DNA from: Apodemus sylvaticus
Lineage: Eukaryota; Chordata; Mammalia; Rodentia; Muridae
Length of the DNA stretch: 64,000 nt
NCBI RefSeq assembly: GCF_947179515.1
Contig: NC_067492.1
Location: forward strand, 11,333,847-11,397,846
Direction: 5' to 3'
In this document: positions 55,016 through 64,000 of the stretch, piece by piece
How the letters are laid out: each line of letters opens with the position of its first letter
Numbering within the stretch: position 1 is the first letter of the stretch
Translations under genes and position numbers: made by a program
Notes under the pieces: model-generated
Database searches by the model: none
What the model was told of the DNA's origin: nothing
The model's input: the letters and a program-made list of their open reading frames with translations, nothing else

Positions 55016-55311
55016 TTTTTTGAAAGCTCAACCCCAGAATTACAAATTAGGAAACACAGGTTTGCAAACTCTATTCACTGTCTGTAGCAAGGACACAGAA
55101 GACCGACCACCAGAGATCTAAAGGAAAGGCTGGTTTCCGGCCACCCCAGCTCATTCCTCAGCATGCCTTTTCCCTGGAAGCTATTGAAATGGCCTGAGGT
55201 GATGAATTGCATTCTGAGGTGATCTGAGTCTGGAATTTAAGGACTAGACTGAAGGGCAGGAGCCTCAGTCCTGGGCACTTGTTTGTCCTGCTTCTCTTGA
55301 GCACATGAATG

Positions 55312-55326
55312 CACACGTGCGCGCGT

Positions 55327-55363
<37 letters not shown>
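55312..55363. repeat. CG/CA alternating tract (Z-DNA type)
   Basis: GCACACGTGCGCGCGTGCAC is followed by about 34 bases of pure CA. Confidence 0.96.
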
Positions 55364-55364
<1 letters not shown>

Positions 55365-56344
55365 CCACAGAGTGATATCACCTCAGAGGCAGAGAACTAC
55401 TCCACAGTTCTCCACAGGCAAGAAGCCTGCTGCTTCAGCACTTCCCTCCAAGTGTGGCTTTCCCTTTCAAGGCAGACTCTGAACTCAAAAGGCACAGCAG
55501 GGGCAGCCAGGGCACAGGGCCCCCTTCCTAGAGAGGCGCCATCATCCTTGAGACAGCCCCACCTCTGACAAGCATTGACTCCTCTTCCCTACTTAAAACG
55601 AAAATTAAAATTAAGTCAGAATCAGAAGCTGCGACTCCCATATCCCTGCCAAAGCCCCAGAGAACTTTTGCTGAGTTACACAAACAGAAGACATTTCTGC
55701 AGAAGCCCATTTGCATTTGAAAGTATGAAGGCATCCTAAATACGCAGCAAATGTACAGATCTATGCAGGGGCAATTAGGGACAGAAATAACCAGGGCTAC
55801 TGAATTAGAATTGATGAGGCTCGGCTGTTCAAGGCGGCCACTTTCCTTACATAACCAATCCCTTCCCATCCTTGTGATGCATAAACTTTTTCCAGATTCT
55901 TGAAAATCCGGTCTTGGGGACCCTTAATGTGGTTTGTTGTGTGTTTCCACTTCTTGTGGCATTGATCGCCTGATAGTGGTATTGTGTGTTCCATTACTCT
56001 TTCCCATGATAGCCTGTGTCTGTCTTATACATTTTGTGTCACTACCATTAAATATCTCCTTAAAGGAGGCATTTGGTAAATGGTTTCCAGTACACGAATC
56101 ACAAACAGAGATGGGGTATGGGACTTTTACTTATAAAAGCTGAAAAAGCGACCTGACACTTGTATCAGCTTCTGTTGTAGAAAGCTACAAGCTGAGATGT
56201 ACAGGATATGCAGTGAGTACTTAACCTAGTCAGAAAGATAGAGCAAGGAAGGAGGAAAAGAGGCCAGAGCATTTTGATATCCTTAGACTCACTCCTGAGT
56301 GGGATTCCATGTCTACGTGATATTTAAAAAGGCGCATTATTTTG
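55364..56344. other. Unique DNA, no gene seen
   Basis: 55580-55810 is A+T-rich and repeat-free (AATTAAAATTAAGTCAGAAT, CCCATTTGCATTTGAAAG, containing an octamer-like ATTTGCAT). It may be constrained. No gene is seen. Confidence 0.4.
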
Positions 56345-56498
56345 AATTATGTGTGTGAGAGCGAGTGTATGGGTATGTGAGTTCAGGTGCCCAAGGAAAC
56401 CAGAAGAGGGCATCAGGGCCCCTGGAACTGGAGTCATGGGAAGTTGTTAGCAGCCATGGGGGTGATGGAAACTGCTGGGCTATCTCTCCAGCCCTGTG
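56345..56498 (-). mobile_element. B3/B2-type SINE, antisense
   Basis: AGAAGAGGGCATCAGGGCCC, CTGGAACTGGAGTCATGGGA, GGAAACTGCTGGGC and TATCTCTCCAGCCC are the reversed SINE. Part of its middle is deleted. Confidence 0.85.
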
Positions 56499-56699
56499 TG
56501 AACCTTAGCAACAGAGACATTTGTAGCTATACAACAACTATGATCTGCAATGTGTCTATAACATATTATTTCAATTGACCCGCCTGTCTTCCTATCATCT
56601 AACAAGCTACCGATCCATTCATCAAATTATCATCCATGAATCTGCTGCTTACATGTAACATCGCTCCAGCCATTAAGTCATTTCTCTGGGGCAGGTGAA

Positions 56700-57130
56700 C
56701 TCTAAAGTCGGTCTCCAAGATTCTCACCCCCAGTGCTAATGATTCAAGCACACACAAATGTAGGTATTACTGGAAAGAGAATTTGGCAGATATAACTAAG
56801 CTTAGTTTAGTTATCCTTAAAATAGGGAGATTATTATGGGCTAGCCATGTGGATCCGAATGTAACTTCAAGAGCCCTTGAACTCGAAATAAGCAACAGAG
56901 GGGTGGCAAAAGAGAAATCGTGGCTTGTCCCGTGGAGGCTGGAAGGGGGACCAAAGCCTCACACAACAGAGAGGTCCCTGAGGACAGCTGAGCTGTGAGG
57001 AATCCCAGTCTTAGCACAAAAGGAGCAGAACTGCACCTTAGAACTGAACCTACAAGAAGGGCACACCCTAAGGAGTATCTTGATCCTGATTTTATGAAAC
57101 CCAGAGCAAGAACTTAACTAAACAATCTGT
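56700..57130 (+). mobile_element. Ancient mammal-wide LTR or LTR-like element
   Basis: GAGAATTTGGCAGATATAAC, TAAAATAGGGAGATTATTAT, GGGCTAGCCATGTGGATCCG, AATGTAACTTCAAGAGCCCT and CTTGATCCTGATTTTATGAA keep the order of an old dispersed mammalian element with a 'ggggagattatcctgg...cccaatgtaatcac' block. I cannot name the subfamily with confidence. Confidence 0.5.
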
Positions 57131-60100
57131 GACTTGCACAGCTACTTGACAGACATGTCTCCCAGATATGGTGAGCCTTGGTTCCAACACTCAGTGGGCA
57201 GAGATGGGAGCTCAAGATGAGTCTGGGCAACAGAGGAAGATTCTAAGTTAAATGAAAGCATAGAGCAACTCATGCTCTCCTAGCACTAAAGCTATCGTAA
57301 TCCGCTACAGCAACAACGGAAAACAATGGGAAACAACACAATTTGAGCACACTATCATCAGTCTATCAACTATCCCGGCATTATCTATACAACTAGAATC
57401 TTTATCCCTTCCCCATTAGCCATCTGAATGGTACCTGTCTATCGTCTGTGTTCTCTCCCACTTCTGCCCACAAATACACAGGATTTTACCATCACCGGGA
57501 AACCTGGAAAATGAATTTGTTAAGACTGTAGAGCCTGCAATTAACCTGGCCTCGGGTCTTATCCTATAACCATGCACCTAGCTTCTGCTCTCTGCGCAGT
57601 CTTCATTCTAACAGCCTGATCTGCTCTGGGTCCTGACTCCTCTGCCTCCCACAGCATCTACTATACCATCCTTAACCACGCCATACCATCACCCCAGCTT
57701 GTAACCAGTACCCTTGAGGCCACAACTGTTGGGAAAGGAATTGAGCAAAAAATCACCAGGACACGGTACACCTGCCTCTGTAAACATCGAGGCTTCAGTT
57801 CTCAATGGGTGTTTCTCTTCCCTTCATAAAGTCCCAACATCATTATTAGTAAGAGATGCCCAAAGCAGGAAGCTCTCAAGTGTGTGCCTTACTCTGGAAC
57901 TAAGATGGAACTCCCCTGGGAGAATAGTTCCTGCAGGGAGTGGGGGTTGTGTCTGCTAGGGTGTGTTACCTCGCTCAGTAGCACTGAGGTAATATTTCCT
58001 TATGAAAAAAGATACTGTGCTATCTTTCCAAAATGACATAACAGAGTCAAAATGACCACATAAATCTACCTTCAAAGGGAGTAGAGTTGTAACTATCAAG
58101 CCCTTGGAAATGCAGGGTTTGCAGCGTGTCATTTGCCACTACATTAGAAGATTTTATAGAAATGCATTCATGTGGATGTTAAAAGACAGACATAATATGG
58201 GCCTTTGCTTCATTCCAGGCTTTGGACACATGGGCCTTTCTTTACCCACATTTCCTCCTCTTCCTCTGAGCTTGACAGAATATGCCCAGCTGTGTTCTGC
58301 ACCTGTAGATAAGAGGTTAAGCAAAATTGGGGTGTTAACTCAGCTTTGGGGAGTTACAGTTTGCTTAGAGACCTTAACTCCAAAAACCAAGACAGATGGT
58401 TGGCGATTGATAAACAATAGCTGACATCACCCTGTGGCCTCTACATGAATGTACACATATGTGCATATGTGCCCATAGAGGTATACCTGCACAGACACAC
58501 AATACGCACATGACCCCATATGTAGGTATACCTATATACACATGCATATACGCACTTACAGACACATACATATGCCAATACATACAAGTACAAATAATTT
58601 TTAAAATAGATTATAGATAAAATTATTATAAAAATAAAATCTGTTCTATAGTAATAGAGTCAAACCCAAGGCTGTTCTTCCAACGTCTGTTGTGCTTCAC
58701 TGGGGGGTGATGGGTGAAACATCCTGGCTCTTCCCAAGAGCTGTGACCCATCCCTGGGTCTCATTTATGAACTGATACAGATGGGCCCTGGTTTCCTCTG
58801 ACTCCACCCAGCTTTAATGATCTGCAGATTCTAGAATGGGCTTGCACTTGGGTGTCTCTCCAGTCATAGTCCAAGAAAGAGAAGGATATCTGACTACAAG
58901 GCGGGATCGATCCGTCACCTCTCCCTCTGCACTAACCTCCCAGTGCCATCCATGCACCTCATTGCTTTTTCCATTTCTAAAGATCATTTAACACTCCATT
59001 AGTTGCTCTTGGCAATGCTCTAGTCTCTCCAGGTAAGTGAGGAGAGCGGCCGTCAAGGTGACCTCTCTGTACAAAGAGCGCACACTTCAGGCTCTGGAGA
59101 GCACTTGGCCAGCCTGTCGGCTCTGGGACAGGGAGTTCCCATGCCATCAATGCCACCAGGAGAAAGAATCCAGTTTCCCAAGAGGCAGACATGCTGAGTC
59201 GCTCTGGACTCTACCGAAATCACCAGACTGGAGCTGGCAATTCAATGACACCCTTCCGGAACCATCCACCCCAACCCTGGAGCCCCTGGGGGAATCAAAC
59301 AGCAGGGTGTCAGAAGAGGAAATGCAGTTCGAATAATTTGCCAACTGTAGTTAATTGTGGAGCTGGGCTCCCAGAGTGCTGGGGTGAAATGTGGTGGAAA
59401 ACAGGTCTCAGCTCAGCAGGAAAGAGCACTGATCAATTAGTGATATCTGCCAGAGGTCAGGGGGTCAGAAGAGGCAGCAGGCTCACTGCCTATTCATAGA
59501 CCCTCATGATAGCCAGTCATCTCATAGGCTCTGCAATTAAACCTGTCTTGGGTCAAAGCTTTGATCTCCCACCTCCTAGCTTACTAATAGGTAGTAAATT
59601 TCTTAAAATTTCTGAATGTCAGCTAAAATGGACTCACGAGAATAAAGACCAGTTAACTCATTAGAAATTATCACGAGTTTTCCAAGATGACAAACAATAA
59701 AAAGAAGACCATTAAATAGACTAAGGGAGATGTGTCTGCCATCTCCTTACCCCTTGGATGGGGGCAGAAGTCATAGACTGGCATCCACAGGCACAATTTC
59801 ACCTTTAGCCTTGTTTTCATTGGCCTGCGATGTTGGCTTGCACCGTCTAAATACTTTTGGAATTAGTTATGAGTTTATTTAAAGTTCCCTCTAAAAGCTT
59901 GGTCTGAGGACATTGGCCCCATTCCCAACTGGCAGTGGCCCATGGAAGCTGGGGAGGGGCCGCTCCCTATGGGCGAATCGGAACTCTCTTCTTTCCTTTC
60001 CTTTGTGATGGATTTGTGCATTCAGAAAAGCGCATGGAGTAGAGCTCTGGTTTGAAGAGTGATTTGAAAGCAGCATCCACATAACCAAAACTCTGGATCA

Positions 60101-60779
60101 ACAGATAACTGACAGCCAGCTCCTTCAGACCACACACCCTGCTACACAATCTCAACCTCAACCAGCCTCCAGGGATAGCCACTTCCCTGGCTTCTGCCAT
60201 ACCTGGTTTCTTGCTTCTAATATTTTTACCAAGTAAGTAAGTATCCAGGAAGTACCTGGCATTGCCTACTTGGACAGAAAGTGACATTGGGTAGCATTCT
60301 TCTCTGCTGTAATGCTCCTCAACCAACATCATAGTTGACACAGGCCTGAGCTGTAATATCTTATTGCTGGACAGATGACAGCCCTTCCGTTTCACTGCTA
60401 TCTCCCTACCTGGCCCTACTTAGACACTGGGATTTGTGTGTTCACATCATGACAGACAGGTCTCCCATACGGAGAAATAACTACTATTAACCACAGGTTC
60501 TGTGGTCTGAACACACTAGGCAAGACCCTCAGCTTATCCTGAAAGCCCTGGGATCTACCATGTTCATCCTTCCTGGAGATTCAACTCCAGAAAGTTATCT
60601 GCACATCTTTTCCTCCAGTCCTTCAAGTCCCAGTGGCCTTCTGGGCCCTTCCATTAAGTGATCAGGCCACTCAAAGATGACCACTCTGTGTTTATTGGTC
60701 CCTTCTCAGTCTGGAATTAAGAGATTCAGGGAAGCTCAGGCCAAGTCTTCCATCCAGGGGCATGCTGGGCAGCTCACAG
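57131..60779. other. 3.6 kb largely unique DNA, no gene seen
   Basis: A weak proto-B1-like patch lies at 57165-57245. A CATA/CACA-rich patch (58440-58590) follows what may be a B4 tail near 58420. A weak SINE-head-like stretch lies at 59400-59465. Frames of up to 142 codons have no domain, splice or codon-bias support. Confidence 0.4.
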
Positions 60780-61060
60780 CAGCTCCATCCCTGGCTGTTT
60801 GTTATTACCGTGGCTTTATGAGGCCAGGGCCAGCTCTCAATCTGTGCTGACGACTCCTCCGCCAACCCAATTTGAATTAATTTGTCAAGCAAAATTTTGT
60901 GAGCTAATATATCAGCGGCATTACAGAAGTAAGATCTATGACTTCTGCCGAGATCCTCTCGTCTTCTAATTTAGCCATTCTATCAATAAAAGCAATCAAG
61001 TTTTCTTGGCAAATTTTTCTTTATAAATCAGCTTTATGGGTCATGGATTCCCCAGTCCTC
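60780..61060. promoter_or_regulatory. Candidate conserved non-coding block
   Basis: It is repeat-free with dense TAAT/ATTA cores and mixed CpG: CCAATTTGAATTAATTTGTC, AGCTAATATATCAGCGGCAT, TCTTCTAATTTAGCCATTCT and TAAAAGCAATCAAG. This is the strongest enhancer-like texture in the window, but unsupported by alignment here. An ORR1 LTR landed about 115 bp downstream. Confidence 0.33.
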
Positions 61061-61174
61061 CTGATGTTTATGGATTTTCACTCCTAATAGCTGTTCCATT
61101 GTTTCTCTACAATGGAAGGAAGATATCTGAGGCCACGAGAATGAGGAGTTTCCCAGTGTGCTCCAGGAGGGCTT

Positions 61175-61554
61175 TGATGATTTGTATATGCTTGGCCAAG
61201 GGAGTGGTAGGGAGTGGTACTGTTGGGAGGTGAGGCCTTGTTGGAGTGGGTGTGGCCTTGTTGGAGTAGGTGTGGCCTTTGTTGGAGTGGGTGTGGTCTT
61301 GTTGGAGTAGGTGTGTCGCTGTGGGCATGGGCTTTAATACCCTTGTCCTAGCTGCCTTCTGCTTGCAGCTTTCAGATGAAGTTCTAGAACTCTCAGCTCC
61401 TCCTGCACCATGCCTGCCTGGGTGCTGCCATGTCCCCCACTTTGATGATATCGGACTGAAACTCTGAACCTGTGAGCCAGCCCCAATTAAATGTTGTCCT
61501 TATAAGAGCTGCCTTGGCCATGGTGTCTGCTAATGGCAGTAAAATCCTAAGACA
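61175..61554 (+). mobile_element. ORR1-type MaLR solo LTR with amplified 20-bp unit
   Basis: It starts TGATGATTTGTATATGCTTG and ends AAAATCCTAAGACA. It has four or more copies of the 20-bp GTGTGGCCTTGTTGGAGTRG unit (61231-61311), then TGTGTCGCTGTGGGCATGGG, CTCCTCCTGCACCATGCCTG and CCCCAATTAAATGTTGTCCT. A 10-bp GGAGTGGTAG doublet lies at 61201-61220. Flanks are not clearly duplicated. Confidence 0.92.
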
Positions 61555-61875
61555 AGGGCCAAATAGACCCATCCCAACAATTCTTAACAGTAGGATAACA
61601 TCCAAGACCTTGTCTCTCAGGCTGGATCACAAAAGCCTTAGTCTCCAGAGCCTAACTAGACAGACTCCCTGACTCATTCCTTATGTAGGATTCATTCTTT
61701 TTCATCCTCTGTTTTTATCTGTCTGTGATGGTCCTAGGACAACATGGAGGTCCTTAGGTCAAGAGGGCAAGAAGCCAAGGTAGTAATGTCCAGTATTGCC
61801 CTATCACAACTCCAGCAACGAGCTCACTAGGTCGCTTGCTCATGGTTTTATTCCCATTCATTCTCTAAACATTCT

Positions 61876-61877
<2 letters not shown>
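61555..61877. other. Unique DNA, no gene seen
   Basis: Nothing recognised. Confidence 0.35.
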
Positions 61878-61933
<56 letters not shown>

Positions 61934-62036
61934 CCTCCCTCCCTCCCTCCTTCCCTCCCTCCTTCCCCCTTCCCCTCCTGCTCCCTCTCCCCCTCTCCTC
62001 CTCCCTGCTCCTTCTGCACTTTCCCCTTCCTCTGCC
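61878..62036. repeat. (TC)n(CCCT)n polypyrimidine tract
   Basis: About 52 bases of pure TC are followed by CCCT units and a degenerate C/T stretch with almost no purines. It opens frames on both strands (L/S/P on +, R/E/G on -) that are not genes. Confidence 0.97.
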
Positions 62037-62332
62037 ACCCCCAGTCACCAAAAAACATTTGGCAATGTGTGGTCACATTTTTGGTTGCTAGAACTCAGAG
62101 CCCATGCTACCAGTATGTAGCGAGTAGAGGCCAGGAGCTGACACTGCACACTGAACAATATACTGCCCCCATCACAGAGAACTGCCCACCTCAAACACCA
62201 ATGGCACCGAGTAGGTGGGAGAGCTTAGTCTATGGCCACTGCTTTGTGAACCTGCAGTGAATATATTCTTTTCCAGCAACAAAACTCAGTGTCTACTGTG
62301 CAAGACTAGGCTGGCCTAGTCCTTCTTGGCAG

Positions 62333-62358
62333 ATGTGTGTGTGTGTGCGTGTACGTGT

Positions 62359-62398
<40 letters not shown>
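62333..62398. repeat. (GT)n microsatellite with GTACGT interruptions
   Basis: GTGTGTGCGTGTACGTGTAC then about 36 bases of pure GT. Confidence 0.97.
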
Positions 62399-63689
62399 CT
62401 ATGTACATGTATAGTGCTGATTCACAGTTAGACACAAATGTAGGTGGGGATAACCCCGGGCCAGATGGAGCACGGAACAGACAATGCCCTCAGAACTGTA
62501 TGTTTCCTCCTTTTCCTGATTCCTAAGAGCGACAGAAAAAGCCAAGGCCTTTCCTACGTCTCTAAGTACATTTGTTTTCACTCATTAAAATTTCAGGTGG
62601 CTATGTTAGCCTTCCAGTGTTTTTAAGGACACAAGGAATTGCCTGTTGCTTTAGTAGGCTGATAGGTTTATTCTGCCACCTAGAAGATGTGACATCTTAG
62701 TTATTAGTCTCCAAGCCTCGCTTCTTCCTTCCTCTCCCCTAACAATACTCACCCATCGGCCATGGTCACCTAAGGATGAAGCCAGGCCTGTTCTGGCAGG
62801 TAAGAATGTGACCAATACTATTGTAGTGTGTAGCATTTGAGGATGACCTTGATAGACTGGCCCCGTAGACGCCCTGCAGGTTCTGTTCTCTGAGATTGTA
62901 AACATGATGTCACTCACATGGTTGTATTGTTATGGGGTAAAAAAAAAAATTCTAGATATAAATGTGCCCCAAATCAGTTCACCTTAGACTAAGGATGCTA
63001 CCTGGATCTGCTTGTCTCCAGCCATGACTCCTTTCAATCTGTGTCTAGAAGCCAGCTACAGGGGAGGTCAGAAGTCAGAGCACGAGGCTCTGACCCTCTG
63101 ACTTACAGCTTGAAGACAGAAGATCCACGGAAGGACAAGGAATGCAGGCAGCCTTTCGGAACTAAGACAGGGCTTCTGAGTAGCTCCCAACAAGGAAATG
63201 GGATCTCCCTCCCACAGCCTCAAGGAATTGAATTCTGCTAAAAAAAAAAAAAAATTAAATTAAAATAAATTTTAAAAAACCCTAGGTGAAGCCTCTCTCC
63301 AACCCATGGCTTGATAACTACTTGTAGTATGAACCTTACGTGGACGTCTGAGCCATTGTGGGCTAATAGATGGGTGTTATTTTAAGGTCACTGATACAGC
63401 TCTGAGAAGATCTCTAAATGCAGGTACTTCAGGTTCCTAGTGACCTCAAAGCTCTGCATCCTCCCCTTCCCCAGAATCTACCCAAGATCTTGAAAGTTCA
63501 ATCACATCTGAGTCAAATTTCCTTACATTTCCTTTGTATATGGCCAGACCGTAGTTTCCACGAACACGCCTTCGGTACTCAAGATCGTCCCTGACCTCAG
63601 TCACTCAGAAATGCTCATTTTTAAAAGCTTAAGGCATATTATTTCTGAAACAAGATGCAAATCTGACATCAAGGAAAAAAAATCAGTCA
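62399..63689. other. Unique DNA, no gene seen
   Basis: Short A runs lie at 62940-62949 and 63241-63255, the latter followed by TTAAATTAAAATAAATTTTA. No repeat family or gene is recognised. Confidence 0.4.
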
Positions 63690-64000
63690 CCCTAATGCCG
63701 AGCTTCGCCCAAGCACAGCAGGATTTCACGGCAGGCCCCCTTTATTATTTAATATTCACTCCGTCTCCACCGGAGGCTGTGCGGCTGAATAGAGATGATG
63801 TCTGGGGATTGTTAAACATAACTTGGAGTGCGTGCCTGAGACACATTCTGCTTGCTGGGAGATGTAAGATAGGAGAGGAGAGGCCCTGGCTGCCGATGTA
63901 ACTCTTCCTGCTGAATCTCCCAGCTTAGCCGCTGTAAGAATCGCAAAGTATTTGGGGCCAAATGTTCATCTGCTTGCAATTTAAGGGATATTTAAAAACT
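63690..64000. promoter_or_regulatory. Candidate conserved non-coding block (runs off the window)
   Basis: Repeat-free sequence with isolated CpGs and A+T cores: GCCGAGCTTCGCCCAAGCAC, CCTTTATTATTTAATATTCA, CTCCACCGGAGGCTG, CTTGCAATTTAAGGGATATT. CTCCACCGGAG is a 5-bp-arm palindrome. A 96-codon + frame overlaps (63611-63901) but shows no domain. Confidence 0.3.

Noticed and set aside
57165..57245. Proto-B1-like sequence
   Set aside because: Word order is loosely B1-like but identity is too low to separate from chance.
1..64000. tRNA, snRNA, rRNA or microRNA genes
   Set aside because: The only tRNA-like boxes lie in SINE heads. No clover-leaf gene, snRNA or clear microRNA hairpin was seen, apart from the perfect stem at 20140-20167, which is too short for a precursor.

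Overview
This window is non-coding DNA from a rodent, almost certainly a muroid (mouse, rat, hamster group). The evidence is the repeat content. There are ORR1-type MaLR LTRs, B1, B3/B2 and B4 SINEs, URR1 hAT elements and a rodent-type L1 3' UTR, lying among mammal-wide relics (MIR, L2, L1M, MLT-like LTRs). Long dinucleotide arrays and locally amplified minisatellites are also typical. No genuine protein-coding exon, tRNA, rRNA or other RNA gene can be supported. Every longer open frame is short, repeat-derived, or opened by a tandem repeat whose unit is a multiple of three. The largest (323 codons, 11857-12828) is a 39-bp minisatellite read through.

Layout. 1-1900 is an ancient L1M in reverse orientation. 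1940-3030 holds a truncated MaLR LTR abutted by an L1 3' UTR with a (GT)n(GA)n tail. 3149-6260 has three further LTRs in mostly unique DNA. 6355-9876 has a polypyrimidine tract, a GCA/GGA array and a 690-bp AC-rich array grown from a B4 SINE. 11319-12925 has an LTR, the 39-bp minisatellite and a CG/CA Z-DNA-type tract. 14262-17466 has a 43-base poly(A), a CCA/CCG array, an L1M 3' end and a polypurine tract. 18777-19578 is a 25-bp minisatellite with a 100-bp higher-order repeat. 20335-29770 carries B4, MIR and B1 copies, a CT-CA-GA hairpin-type satellite, an antisense L1 and a 223-bp tandem duplication. 31036-42140 is rich in SINEs and LTRs and contains about 315 bp of degenerate telomere-like repeat plus URR1 elements. 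43250-44015 contains two diverged copies of one unknown sequence. 46560-49050 is a second L1M, in + orientation. 49178-56498 contains more SINEs, a URR1 nested in an LTR, and A+T-rich unique blocks. 57130-64000 is mostly unique sequence with one ORR1 LTR and two large microsatellites.

Nothing here forms an operon, pathway or mobile system with coding capacity. Several unique, TAAT-rich, repeat-free blocks (about 22370-22560, 52380-52860, 54150-54650, 60780-61060, 63690-64000) look like conserved non-coding or enhancer DNA. A gene desert or a large intron beside a developmental gene is therefore the best guess for context. This is inference from composition and needs cross-species alignment. 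The most interesting items are the telomere-like block, the duplicated unknown element at 43.3/43.9 kb, the two minisatellites and the very recent 223-bp duplication. No previously undescribed functional system was found.
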